Source: an uncultured Sulfolobales archaeon (GTDB taxonomy: Archaea; Thermoproteota; Thermoprotei_A; Sulfolobales; Desulfurococcaceae). Taken from it: 44,974 nucleotides of DNA. Under the pieces are notes generated by a model that saw nothing but the letters and a program-made list of their open reading frames with translations, was not told the origin of the DNA and did no database searches. The position numbers were made by a program, and so were the translations under genes. The stretch covers positions 1-44,974 of the forward strand of contig CALIML010000014.1 of assembly GCA_938045475.1 (NCBI GenBank), read 5' to 3'. Positions 15,300 to 23,430 of the stretch are shown here, in pieces (the first letter of the stretch is position 1; each line of letters begins with the position of its first letter).

Positions 15300-16387
15300 G
15301 CACAACCATTAGTATGGCGGAGCTATTGAAGAAAGCTTTAGATAAAGCTAGTTCAATGGGGGTTGAAGTAACTAGGCAGGGTTCATTGATACTAAATGAA
15401 CAAACGGCCTTCAGGCTCGTCTCTAAACTCCTTGAAGAACTTGGAGTAATATACTTAAGTATAAAGGAGGCTGTGAAAGAATATCCAGATCTTGTGGAGA
15501 AATATGGATTAAAGAAAGTAAAAATAGATTTAAGGGAAGTAAATAACGGCGTATTTATCTACGTACCCAAGAACACTAGACTTATTGACCCAGTATACAA
15601 CTGCTTCGTATTAGCGAGCAAGGGCTTTGTACAAAAGGTGTATAACTTAGTAATAGTGGATGACGGCAGTGAAGTCGTTGGTGTGACAGGGTGCCTCTCA
15701 CTAGTCCATGAAGCTATACACTCAAGCCATGAGGAGGCCTATGTAGGTGAAGAGTCTAAATACTACAAGATCATGGTTCATAACTGGTTGCCAAAAGTTG
15801 TTGTCTCAGCAATAAAGAGAGTTACACTAATGAGTGAAGCTAGCTACTACGATTACTACATTAATTCAACTAGTTTGAATAGAATGAGCTTCATCACTGA
15901 TGTATTTCATGAAGGGGGAAGGAGCTCGTCTAGAATAGATCAAGTGGTCATAGGCTCTGAGAAAAGTAAGTTGCAGTACATCACCACCACGTACTTAAGT
16001 GCTCCAGGCTCAAATACTGAGATTATTTCCAGAGTGCTGGGAATGGGTGAAAGCTACGTAGAGACCAGGTCATCAGTAGTAGCTATAAAGCCTGGAGTAA
16101 GGGGGCACGTAGAGTGCAGAGGTTTATTAATTAGCGATAAAGCTACGATAGCCGCAATTCCAATACTCAAAAGCGGCGTGAGTGACTCCACATTAACTCA
16201 CGAAGCTAGCATAGGGAAGATAAAGATAGATGAAGTGGAATACCTAATGGCTAGAGGCTTTAGTGAAGATGAGGCAGTCTCATTAATAATAAGGGGATTT
16301 CTGGAAACGGGGCTTGATAAAGTGCCTGAGAAGATGAAGCCAGTTATACGAGCCACTTTAGATAAGCTATCTGGTGCAAAAATGTAG
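15296..16387 (+). CDS. sufB: SufB/SufD-family Fe-S scaffold (single SufB-like subunit)
   Basis: 363 residues. The C-terminal right-handed beta-helix core and the family ending are clear: LTHEASIGKI followed by YLMARGFSEDEAVSLIIRGF. It is shorter than bacterial SufB (about 470-495 residues) and there is no separate sufD, matching the compact SufCB (SmsCB-type) systems of archaea, where one SufB-like protein probably forms a homodimer. Candidate cluster or sulfur-handling cysteines occur in GVTGCLS, YNCFVL and HVECRG. TTG start overlapping the sufC stop. It lies entirely inside the region bracketed by the inverted repeat. Confidence 0.92.
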   Translation: MSTTISMAELLKKALDKASSMGVEVTRQGSLILNEQTAFRLVSKLLEELGVIYLSIKEAVKEYPDLVEKYGLKKVKIDLREVNNGVFIYVPKNTRLIDPVYNCFVLASKGFVQKVYNLVIVDDGSEVVGVTGCLSLVHEAIHSSHEEAYVGEESKYYKIMVHNWLPKVVVSAIKRVTLMSEASYYDYYINSTSLNRMSFITDVFHEGGRSSSRIDQVVIGSEKSKLQYITTTYLSAPGSNTEIISRVLGMGESYVETRSSVVAIKPGVRGHVECRGLLISDKATIAAIPILKSGVSDSTLTHEASIGKIKIDEVEYLMARGFSEDEAVSLIIRGFLETGLDKVPEKMKPVIRATLDKLSGAKM

Positions 16388-16389
16388 TT

Positions 16390-16515
16390 TTAGTATTGTG
16401 CGTCAAAGCTCAAGTACTTAATTAGGGCGCGGATCTCATTCGTGCTCAGCGGATCTCCTTTAATAGCTATTTTAAACAAATTCCTCCTCCAAAAGGTCGC
16501 ACTCGCTTTTATCAA
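16390..16515 (-). CDS. Possible small protein or 3' coding remnant
   Basis: A 41-codon frame from a TTG at 16515 with protein-like composition: a basic start (FWRRNLFKIAIKGDPL) followed by an amphipathic helix (STNEIRALIKYLSF). It could be a small real protein or the tail of a decayed gene; an overlapping frame upstream starting MRKRGGLKASVLIVDK supports the frameshift reading. I recognise no family. It ends 2 bp from the convergent sufB stop. Confidence 0.3.
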   Translation of the reverse strand: MIKASATFWRRNLFKIAIKGDPLSTNEIRALIKYLSFDAQY

Positions 16516-16828
16516 CTATTAATACTGAAGCCTTTAACCCCCCTCTTTTACGCATTAACTATTCTATCACAAAGATCTACGTCTAAGACGCGGGGTAAAG
16601 CATCTTGAGCCAAGCTCCTTCCACTGAGCTTATCACACTGAGTTGCACTTAATAACCCCTTGTCGACTCTAGCTTGCAGGAAAAGTCAATTATTTCGTGA
16701 AGCTACATTAAAGCAGCTATACGCTCGTGTAAAAGGGTGTTTTAAGCAGAAAGGTCTAAAGCTTAAATATTACTCAATTCTTAATTAGGATAAAGTAAGG
16801 CTTATAGAAATTTGGGGGAAAACACTCA
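16516..16828. other. Intergenic region ahead of lsm, no gene seen
   Basis: About 310 bp without a convincing frame. The only clear element is a TATA-like box GCTTAAATAT at 16761-16770, roughly 60 bp before the lsm start, with GGGGGAAAA just before the ATG. A stretch at 16560-16600 contains one AAGACGC, the same heptamer found in the array before pcm, but a single copy is not meaningful. Confidence 0.4.
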
Positions 16829-17050
16829 ATGGCTGATACAGCTCACCAAGTGCTTCAAGAAGCCCTAGGCTCAATGGTGTTAATTAAATTAAAGAACAAC
16901 TATGCTGTAAGAGGAAGAATGAAGAGCTACGATCTTCACTTAAACATAGTACTGGAAGATGCTGAGGAAATACGCGATGGCTCAACGAGAAAGCTTGGGA
17001 CAATAGTTATTCGTGGAGACACAGTCGTATTAATAAGTCCAATGAAGTAG
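16829..17050 (+). CDS. Sm-like archaeal protein (LSm/SmAP1)
   Basis: 73 residues containing Sm1 ([29 protein letters not shown]) and Sm2 ([11 protein letters not shown]) motifs; the residues that bind uridine in SmAPs (D-x-H-x-N in the first motif, RGD in the second) are present. Such proteins form heptameric rings that bind oligo-U RNA. The start ATG follows GGGGGA. The stop lies 11 bp before rpl37e, the usual neighbour of this gene in archaea, so the pair is an operon. A second, longer Sm protein is coded at 43183-43626. Confidence 0.95.
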   Translation: MADTAHQVLQEALGSMVLIKLKNNYAVRGRMKSYDLHLNIVLEDAEEIRDGSTRKLGTIVIRGDTVVLISPMK

Positions 17051-17061
17051 GGGGGAACTCA

Positions 17062-17250
17062 TTGGTTAAAGGAACAACCAGCATGGGACAGCATGCGAGG
17101 GGGAAGACCCACATAAGGTGCAGGAGGTGTGGGAGACACGCATTCAACGTAGCTAAAGGGTATTGCGCAGCATGCGGTTTCGGCAGGAGCAAAAGGATAA
17201 GGAGGTATAAGTGGCAGAATAAGAAGGTAAATAAAGTGAGGGCGGTATAG
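17062..17250 (+). CDS. rpl37e: 50S ribosomal protein L37e
   Basis: 62 residues, basic, with a C4 zinc site: CRRCG at about 19-23 and CAACG at about 34-38. The KGTTSMGQ start and [18 protein letters not shown] ending are typical of L37e, which binds 23S rRNA in the large subunit. The TTG start has a GGGGGAA site 7 bp upstream. It shares a transcript with lsm. Confidence 0.97.
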   Translation: MVKGTTSMGQHARGKTHIRCRRCGRHAFNVAKGYCAACGFGRSKRIRRYKWQNKKVNKVRAV

Positions 17251-17315
17251 TGATGATTGCTTGATTAGCTTACTCAAGCGATTGCTCTACGACACAGCGC
17301 ACCTCTATGAAAAGG

Positions 17316-18353
17316 TTAGAGCGAAACAGTTATTCTCTCTTCATTAAACGAAGTCTTAGTTATCTTTCTCCATACAAGCCTTACAACTAGTTGATAAGTG
17401 CCCTTACTGAGATTTAACGGTACTTCAAGTAAAGCCTCCTCACCAGGCTTTAACTCAGGTACTTCAGCTCTATATATTGGTGTCCCTAGGTAAATTAATG
17501 TCAGTAGAGCTGCATCTGGTTTTGAAAACCCTTCATTAGCTATGACTAAACGCATCTTTCTTCCACCAATCACTTGGGGTTCAATGACTTCCTTCAACAC
17601 CAGCCTAGGTTCCTTGAACAAAGCATGCTTCATTAATACAGTGAATAACACAGCTTCGTTTATCGACGTCGCCGTTGAAGCACTTGCATAGACTAGCTTA
17701 AGCTTGTTTTCTCTACGCACATTGCTTATTTTTAACACGTGTTCTTCTGTTCCAGAATAACCACTTATGACTCCTACATCCTCGTCGTTGAGTATTACGT
17801 GCAGCCTACTGTATGGACCAGGCATGTAAGTTACTAAGTGCAGTTCTCTAGCACTATTGCCTGGGTAGTTTAAGCTCACTTCATACTCACTAGAGGGCTC
17901 AAACACTATTGTTCCACTCAAGAAGCTTATGTAGCTAGAGACGTCTTGGGATGGTGCAAATAATAGCAATCCCAAGTGTTCAAGGTATATGTGATCGCTA
18001 TCGACATATTTAACCATGACTCCAAGTCTATCAGTCCTCCTACACCTTCTCAAGATCGGTGTTACGTCATAGACTGCTCTCGAATAATGCATACCCCTAA
18101 GGTCTACAGATGAATTTGGTTTAAATTCCCTAGATATGGGCACTCCATCTAGCTTCAGTCTCCACAAAAACTTCTCTCTCAACGATCTAACCCCAACTTC
18201 TAAGAACGCCCTCTCTATTTCCAAAAGCTCCCTAAGTGGAACATCTATTGTGGCCCAATGCGCGTTTGAAGTCATAGCGCTTAGCTTCACTCTAGGGAGA
18301 AGTGACTTGTAGACTATGTCTCCACGATATTCTTCAGCTACATACTGCTTCAT
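17316..18353 (-). CDS. Hypothetical beta-rich protein with CARDB-like C-terminal domain
   Basis: About 345 residues, with no membrane segment or signal peptide that I can see. The N-terminal half (about 1-120) has a mixed alpha/beta pattern. The C-terminal part (about 255-345) alternates strands in the manner of an immunoglobulin-like CARDB domain: KMRLVIANEGFSKPDAALLT, then LKPGEEALLEVPL, then TYQLVVRLVW. No catalytic motif is seen and no function can be given. ATG at 18353 is preferred; the longer frame from 18401 starts with an implausible Cys-rich MLAIPICRCRAL. It faces the ribosomal gene pair convergently. Confidence 0.55.
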   Translation of the reverse strand: MKQYVAEEYRGDIVYKSLLPRVKLSAMTSNAHWATIDVPLRELLEIERAFLEVGVRSLREKFLWRLKLDGVPISREFKPNSSVDLRGMHYSRAVYDVTPILRRCRRTDRLGVMVKYVDSDHIYLEHLGLLLFAPSQDVSSYISFLSGTIVFEPSSEYEVSLNYPGNSARELHLVTYMPGPYSRLHVILNDEDVGVISGYSGTEEHVLKISNVRRENKLKLVYASASTATSINEAVLFTVLMKHALFKEPRLVLKEVIEPQVIGGRKMRLVIANEGFSKPDAALLTLIYLGTPIYRAEVPELKPGEEALLEVPLNLSKGTYQLVVRLVWRKITKTSFNEERITVSL

Positions 18354-18419
18354 GTCTCCCTTAATCAAAGCCCGGCACCTACATATAGGAATGGCTAGCA
18401 AGCTATAAATGTGATTAGC

Positions 18420-18585
18420 ATGTGCCTCAACTTAGGGGGTCTAAGATAACTTCTTTTACTTAGCAGCCTATCCCAAAGCCTTGTAGCTACCTTATGTATG
18501 TACATAGTGGTTGCTCACACCCAATGGGCTTCCTCCTCGAGGCCCATCCAATGATCGTGGATCGCTGTTTCCATAGATGGAAACC
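18420..18585. other. Intergenic region with hairpins next to the inverted repeat
   Basis: No gene is seen. A perfect 8-bp hairpin GTTTCCAT-AG-ATGGAAAC (18567-18584) abuts the inner end of the right inverted repeat. A second stem ATGGGC (18524-18529) / GCCCAT (18542-18547) lies upstream, followed by a GATC-gtg-GATC repeat. The cluster of hairpins beside a repeat end resembles a mobile-element terminus, but no transposase is nearby. Confidence 0.4.
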
Positions 18586-18679
18586 GCTTGGGCCGCTCCT
18601 GATGGCTGAGCCTTCATAGAAGTGAACGTACCCCTAATCGCCTAAGGGCTTAAACGACTTTAAAAACTTACCCAGCACA
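18586..18679 (-). repeat. 94-bp perfect inverted repeat, right copy
   Basis: Exact reverse complement of 12849-12942. On the minus strand it reproduces the last 15 codons (VLGKFLKSFKPLGD and stop) of the amidohydrolase fragment plus 48 bp, but the sequence upstream of those codons is unrelated to the gene. This copy is therefore a duplicated tail, not a second gene. Confidence 0.97.
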
Positions 18680-18939
18680 CGGTTCTGCCTTCACTAGCAG
18701 CTCTAGGTAATATATTTGAACAGTTGCTTAATTTATTTACCGGTACTTACATGTGATCTCAGCGAAGTTGTTTTGAATTAATGGCCAAGAGACTGTTCTT
18801 AAAGTAAAATGAGTGGGGTTCCCTAGCCAAATACTTCAAATAGTTATGGAATTAAGAGAGTAAGATGCATTCACATATAGCAATAGTAAATGTTAACGAT
18901 TAGAAAAAGTTTCTATTGAATTAAAATCGTTGAGAAACG
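18680..18939. other. Intergenic region before the tRNA, nothing recognised
   Basis: 260 bp between the right inverted repeat and the tRNA. It is A/T-rich, with no convincing frame, and I see no clear hairpin or RNA gene in it. Confidence 0.4.
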
Positions 18940-19014
18940 CGGGCCCGCGGGGATTTGAACCCCGGACCTCCGGCTTAGAAGGCCGGCGCCCTATCCACGC
19001 TAGGCCACGGGCCC
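18940..19014 (-). tRNA. tRNA-Arg (anticodon UCU)
   Basis: Read on the minus strand it folds as a complete cloverleaf. The acceptor is GGGCCCG/CGGGCCC with discriminator G, the D arm has GCC/GGC, the anticodon stem is CCGGC/GCCGG with loop CTTCTAA (anticodon TCT), and the T arm is CGGGG-TTCAAAT-CCCCG. It is 75 nt with no intron and no encoded CCA. A TATA-like box (TGAATATAAG on the minus strand, 19041-19050) lies about 30 bp upstream. Confidence 0.97.
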
Positions 19015-19040
19015 TTCCTTGATTTTACTCTTGCTTCTCT

Positions 19041-19050
19041 CTTATATTCA
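19041..19050 (-). promoter_or_regulatory. TATA-like box of tRNA-Arg
   Basis: TGAATATAAG on the minus strand, centred about 32 bp before the first tRNA base, would start transcription a few bases ahead of the mature 5' end. Confidence 0.5.
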
Positions 19051-19170
19051 CTAATGTTCAGTCCTCACACGGTTCTTCATTTGCTTGTCTGCTCCGAAGT
19101 CGTTCATCATTACTCGTATTAGTGTTATTAGTTTGTGGCTTATTAATGGATATGTAAGCATTAAATTAGT

Positions 19171-20334
19171 TTGGGTTTCGAAGTGACGTACGTCAATGGA
19201 TCTATAGTTAGCGAACTGCGTAGAGTTTATGGAAGCAGTACTGTGAGTCTTATTGAAAGGCTCAGCACTCCATCTAAGAGGCATTACTTAAGAGTCAATA
19301 CGCTCACTATTCCTACTGGCGAGTTGCTTGACTTATTGAAGAGCAACTACCCTAGCTATAGGTTTGGAGTAGATGAGCACTACGCTGATGCGATATACAT
19401 TGAAGTGAGGGGTCCATTTAACGTGCCAATAGTTGATAGGGAAATAATAGTTGACTGTAAGGCTGCTGAAAGCATAGTTTCGGGAGCCAACCTATACTTG
19501 CCTGGGGTGAGAAAACACGATCACTTTAAGAAGGGAGATCTTGTGAATGCAGTAGCTCCAGGAGGAGAGCGCGTAGCTCTGTGTGAAGCAGTCGTCAACT
19601 CCAGTGAGCTAAAATCCATGGGTGGAGGAATGGTTGCTAAAACAGTTGTATCTAAGTACAAGCTGCCTGCAATAAGGGAGATGACTGAATATGACGAGGG
19701 ACTATTCTACCCACAGAGCCTTCCATCAATAGCTGTAGGGCACGTAATTGATCCACGTCCAGGGGAATTAATAGTTGACTACTGCGCTGCACCAGGTGGA
19801 AAGACCACGCACTTAATACAGCTGTCAAGAGGGTCCTCAAGAGTTGTCTCCATAGATAGATCTATTGAAAAAGCGACCAAGATCATTAAAACTATCTCCA
19901 GACTGAGGAGTCCATCAAATGCACTAGTAATGCCTTCGGACTCAAGGTATTTAGACATAAACTACCCTTTCATAAGGCCTGATAAAGCTCTAATAGATCC
20001 CCCATGCACAGCCCTAGGCTTTAGACCAAAGGTATGTTTTAATAAAAGTCTAAGGGATGCACTATCTCTATCAGGGTATCAGAAGCAGTTCATTAATGCA
20101 GCTGTAAAAACGCTTAAGCCAAAAGGCTTGCTCGTATACAGCACTTGTACCCTAACACTCGTTGAAAATGAGGAGGTAGCTCAATACGCTGTAAACCAGG
20201 GGCTTGAGCCCGTGGAGGTATCCCTACCCTACTCTGAGAAAGTGTATTACGGTGATATAGTGGCGTATAGGTACTCGCCCTTAAGCCATGACATGAATGG
20301 ATTCTTCATAGCTGTATTCACGAAGAGAGCTTAG
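19171..20334 (+). CDS. NSUN6-type RNA (cytosine-5) methyltransferase with PUA domain
   Basis: 387 residues. An RsmB/NOP2/Sun-family enzyme that methylates cytosine C5 in RNA, probably tRNA. The N-terminal part includes a PUA domain (about 90-165, SIVSGANLYLPGV). The Rossmann catalytic domain follows: CAAPGGKTTH (SAM loop), DPPCTALG (motif IV with the release cysteine) and YSTCTL (motif VI with the catalytic cysteine). A PUA domain inside the sequence is the NSUN6 arrangement; human NSUN6 methylates C72 of tRNA acceptor stems, and the archaeal target is inferred. The TTG start has no strong ribosome site; GTG 19183 is an alternative. The 3' end overlaps convergent nob1 by 17 bp. Confidence 0.88.
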   Translation: MGFEVTYVNGSIVSELRRVYGSSTVSLIERLSTPSKRHYLRVNTLTIPTGELLDLLKSNYPSYRFGVDEHYADAIYIEVRGPFNVPIVDREIIVDCKAAESIVSGANLYLPGVRKHDHFKKGDLVNAVAPGGERVALCEAVVNSSELKSMGGGMVAKTVVSKYKLPAIREMTEYDEGLFYPQSLPSIAVGHVIDPRPGELIVDYCAAPGGKTTHLIQLSRGSSRVVSIDRSIEKATKIIKTISRLRSPSNALVMPSDSRYLDINYPFIRPDKALIDPPCTALGFRPKVCFNKSLRDALSLSGYQKQFINAAVKTLKPKGLLVYSTCTLTLVENEEVAQYAVNQGLEPVEVSLPYSEKVYYGDIVAYRYSPLSHDMNGFFIAVFTKRA

Positions 20335-20848
20335 TCAATGGAGTATTGCAGAGAGGGCACGTCTTCTCAAGAATGTTGACTGATACGTAGCCGCACGTTG
20401 GACATACGACAACGTACTTCCGGGGGATCCTTATGCCGCGAGTCCTCAAAGGCTTAAACGCTATTCCAGCATTCAGCAAGGTGTTTTGAATAGAGTAATC
20501 ATCGGTTATAACTACTACGACTTCACCTCTCTTTAACTTGTCTTTCAACTGAAGTGCTAGAGCTACTATACTTAGATCTGTTGGAGAGATACTGTAGTTC
20601 TCCCCAATACTCCGCACAACGTCCCTGGCCTTGTTTATTAAGGCCTCCTGAGGTTCAACGATCAGTAGCTTTCCCAGAGACATCGCTAGATCTAGGGCGC
20701 TCCTACTTTCATAATCCTTTACTTCATCCACTACTAGTGGAGTAGTCATTAAGACTGCGTCGCTGGAGTAGTGGAGGAGCTGATATTTGGCTAGTAGAGC
20801 TGATGTATCTAAGATAACGTATTTCCGCTGGATCAATTCATTACTCAA
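20318..20848 (-). CDS. nob1: Nob1-type rRNA maturation endonuclease
   Basis: 176 residues. An N-terminal PIN domain (about 10-130) has its first acidic residue in ILDTSALL, further acids in VDEVKDYE and the TDLSIVALA/ITDDYS segments that close the metal site. The C-terminal zinc ribbon is CPTCG...CPLCN (about 151-170). Nob1 cuts the 3' end of 16S rRNA during small-subunit maturation. It overlaps the end of the upstream NAD kinase gene by 8 bp, so both are probably on one transcript. Confidence 0.93.
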   Translation of the reverse strand: MSNELIQRKYVILDTSALLAKYQLLHYSSDAVLMTTPLVVDEVKDYESRSALDLAMSLGKLLIVEPQEALINKARDVVRSIGENYSISPTDLSIVALALQLKDKLKRGEVVVVITDDYSIQNTLLNAGIAFKPLRTRGIRIPRKYVVVCPTCGYVSVNILEKTCPLCNTPLTKLSS

Positions 20849-21656
20849 ATGAAGCAGTCCTCCATGGAAAGATCTTGATTAGGCTATTCCTATGGGTGCT
20901 AAACCTTACGAGCCTTATAAACGAATCTGAGTTAGACACTATTACCTTTGAGCCCCTGGGCAAAACTGCTTCCCCCCGTCCATCCATATAAAGCATAGTC
21001 GGGTTTCTTGAGACTACTTCTACTCTCGATAGTGGGTGTAGAACTAGCGGCGAAATATTCATGTGGACGGGGATGTATGGAGTAAGTATTATGCATGGCT
21101 CAAAGGCTTCCACTACTGGTCCATGCGCTGATAAGTTGTGCGCTGAAGAGCCCCACGGCGTTGAGATCAATATTCCATCTCCTTCTATGACGTACTTGGA
21201 TTTTGTGCTTGGAGTACTTATGCGCACTTCAAACGACGTTACTTTCCCCAGATCCTTATTCACTATGAGTGTTTCATTTATGAAATACTTATGCTCGCCC
21301 TCTACGAAAGCCATTAACCTCCTTATCCTCTCAATGAAGAACTCTCCATTCACAAACTTACTTAATATTTCACCAAACTTCAGTTCCCCGATGTTTTCGT
21401 AGAAGAAGGTCCTTCTACCACAAGGTATTGGTATGATCAGTGGTTCGCTGCTCCTAAGACTCCACGATATTTTAAGTAATGTGCCGTCACCTCCTAAAGC
21501 TATGATGGTTTCAGCTGAGTCCAGAGTTCCCTTATCAACTTCATCGATCCAAAGAGCCTTTGCTCTAAAGCCAGCTTTACTGAGCTCACTTAAGCACTCG
21601 CTAAGTATGTTTAAGCAAGTGCCTGAAGGCTTGTAAACTATGGCTACTTCACTCAA
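20841..21656 (-). CDS. NAD kinase
   Basis: 271 residues of the ATP/polyphosphate-NAD kinase family, which phosphorylates NAD to NADP. GGDGT (55-59) is the catalytic motif. The second conserved region appears as DGILISTPWGSSAHNLSAHG, equivalent to the NAD-binding STPTGSTAYSLSAGG of the family, and the closing MYMDGRGE segment is also typical. Length is normal. It starts an operon with nob1. The Gly-rich second motif is somewhat divergent but all key positions seem present. Confidence 0.92.
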   Translation of the reverse strand: MSEVAIVYKPSGTCLNILSECLSELSKAGFRAKALWIDEVDKGTLDSAETIIALGGDGTLLKISWSLRSSEPLIIPIPCGRRTFFYENIGELKFGEILSKFVNGEFFIERIRRLMAFVEGEHKYFINETLIVNKDLGKVTSFEVRISTPSTKSKYVIEGDGILISTPWGSSAHNLSAHGPVVEAFEPCIILTPYIPVHMNISPLVLHPLSRVEVVSRNPTMLYMDGRGEAVLPRGSKVIVSNSDSFIRLVRFSTHRNSLIKIFPWRTASFE

Positions 21657-21897
21657 TCCCCTTCCCCATAGCTAGTACTTTTTCAAACCGATGCTAAAAT
21701 CGCTTCCTATTCATAGCGTTAGTAATGAAGCATAATCATTACTCACGGGCTTCAATGCCGCTGGGCTTTGTTCATCAATGAATGGGCTTTAACTGCCATG
21801 CATTTAAACCCTCCCCCCACTCTTTAATTTACCCCTGTTAGAGTGTTAGTTAGTAGGGAGAGTTATTGAAAGTAGGGAGTTAAGTGCGTGGAGTTTT
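21657..21897. other. Divergent intergenic region, NAD kinase / trm5
   Basis: 240 bp between two divergent genes. Besides A/T-rich blocks (TTTAATTTACC near 21822-21832) that could act as promoter elements, I see an imperfect inverted pair GTAATGA/TCATTAC near 21720-21741. No gene is seen. Confidence 0.35.
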
Positions 21898-22905
21898 ATG
21901 AGCATTAATAGCGGATTTCACCAGACCTTATGCATAGCAGTTAAACGAGAGTTTGGAGAAGAAGTTAGAAGAATTTTGGTGGGACGCGGTTTACTCAATA
22001 GAGCTTTTAAAATAGCGAGATCTAGTGGCTACATATATTTTCCAGTGATAGATAGTGAAGAGGCGGGAAGACTCCTAGCTGAAAGCTCTATAGATTACTT
22101 AGCTACTGAATGCATCGCTGAGGAAGGCCGCTTAACAAGAGCAGTTAATGTACCGTCACACGACTACATTAATGGAGTAGTCATACTGAGGGAGAAAGTG
22201 TTGGAGGAAAGGGACTTAAGTGAGCTAATAAAACTATTTGAAGGCATTTACAAGAAGCTGAGGGCTATATACCTAAAGAAGGGAGTCGGTGGAGAAAGTA
22301 GGGTGAGTGAACTAGTGCTTCTATGGGGAAGTGAAGTAAGCACAGTGATACACAAGGAGTATGGCTTGAAGTTCATAGTGGACATACATAAAGTTTACTT
22401 CAACCCAAGGCTTTCAACAGAGCATAGGCTACTGGCAAAAGAAGTTAGTGATGGAGAACTAGTTGTAGATGCATTCTCAGGATTCGGGGGTTTTTCAATA
22501 CACATAGCTTCCTTAAGGAGGTGTAGAGTGTTGGCAAACGATGTAAATCCACATGCCTTAGCTTGCCTAGCTAAAAACATTGAGTTGAACAAGAGGCTTC
22601 TCAAGGGATCTATAGTGGTCGTCAATGGAGATAGCGGCCAAATGACTTCCTTCCTTAGAAAATCCGTAGCTGATAGAATAGTTGCAGACATACCACACAG
22701 GAGCATTGAATTCATAGAGGTGTACAATCACTTAGCTAGGAAGGGGGCTGTGCTGCACCTATACTTAGTTTCAAAAGACTTAAGTGAAGCATTGGGGAAC
22801 TCCGGTAAATTAATAGAAGAAGGTTGGCATCCAATTAATGCTAGGAGAGTCCTAGAGTATTCTCCAGCGAAGAACGTCTTTAGAGTAGACTTTAGGAAAC
22901 TTTAA
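21898..22905 (+). CDS. trm5: tRNA (guanine37-N1)-methyltransferase, Trm5 family
   Basis: 335 residues. Trm5 methylates G37 next to the anticodon and keeps the reading frame. The HKVYFNPRLSTEHR segment (about residues 163-176) is the family's substrate-binding motif, DAFSGFGGFS (about 191-200) the SAM loop, and NDVNPHALACLAKNIELN the acidic and NP motif. The usual LP-x-x-A/S-x-x-F motif appears as IPHRSIEF, slightly divergent. Homologues include variants that also alkylate wyosine precursors (Taw2/Trm5a), so exact specificity is uncertain. ATG start with GTGGAG 5 bp upstream. The 3' end overlaps the convergent DUF371 gene by 54 bp. Confidence 0.88.
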   Translation: MSINSGFHQTLCIAVKREFGEEVRRILVGRGLLNRAFKIARSSGYIYFPVIDSEEAGRLLAESSIDYLATECIAEEGRLTRAVNVPSHDYINGVVILREKVLEERDLSELIKLFEGIYKKLRAIYLKKGVGGESRVSELVLLWGSEVSTVIHKEYGLKFIVDIHKVYFNPRLSTEHRLLAKEVSDGELVVDAFSGFGGFSIHIASLRRCRVLANDVNPHALACLAKNIELNKRLLKGSIVVVNGDSGQMTSFLRKSVADRIVADIPHRSIEFIEVYNHLARKGAVLHLYLVSKDLSEALGNSGKLIEEGWHPINARRVLEYSPAKNVFRVDFRKL

Positions 22906-23334
22906 TGCTATTAGAATTACACTTAGTACTGTTTCAGGATTCCTCAATTTACTCACCAAGTACCTACTCAAGTCTACGGCAGCCTTGCTGCACCTAATGC
23001 CTATAGTTGAAGGATCTATATAGCTACTCTTCCTGAAGACTACTCTCCCACGATCGCTTAGTGAAAGGCTCTCCGAGCCATGGCACGCAATTATGTCCGA
23101 CAACGTGTTCTCTACATAAAGTAACGCCACTAAAACAGAGCTCGGATCCTTAAGCACTTCCTTGAACTCTTCGCTTAAGTCAGCTGTAGACTTATTAGCT
23201 CTTACACCAATAATGCAGTTCCCTCTAAGAGTGAGATCTTCGTCTTTAGTTACTTCAACTGTAGTCCTATGAGTAGCTTGCACATTGGGATGGCCTTTAG
23301 CATAGATCACCTCAATTAAAGCCTCTACATCCAT
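22852..23334 (-). CDS. DUF371 family protein
   Basis: 160 residues matching the archaeal DUF371 family: an N-terminal GHPNVQATHRTTVEVTKD segment and RGNCIIGV, typical of the family and suggesting a small beta-barrel that could bind nucleic acid or a small molecule. The function is unknown. It overlaps the 3' end of trm5 by 54 bp on the opposite strand. Its start at 23334 faces pcm across a 210-bp divergent region that holds the AAGACGC palindrome array. Confidence 0.8.
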   Translation of the reverse strand: MDVEALIEVIYAKGHPNVQATHRTTVEVTKDEDLTLRGNCIIGVRANKSTADLSEEFKEVLKDPSSVLVALLYVENTLSDIIACHGSESLSLSDRGRVVFRKSSYIDPSTIGIRCSKAAVDLSRYLVSKLRNPETVLSVILIALKFPKVYSKDVLRWRIL

Positions 23335-23430
23335 TGCGTTAGACCTCCACTGTACCTTTCTTCAATCACTGAACATTTTTAGCTAAGTCTTTCTTAAGGG
23401 CATTTCTTTGCAAACCATCCATTGATGGAG

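Noticed and set aside
16580-16595. A single AAGACGC upstream of lsm as a second operator
   Set aside because: One heptamer without an inverted partner is at chance level.
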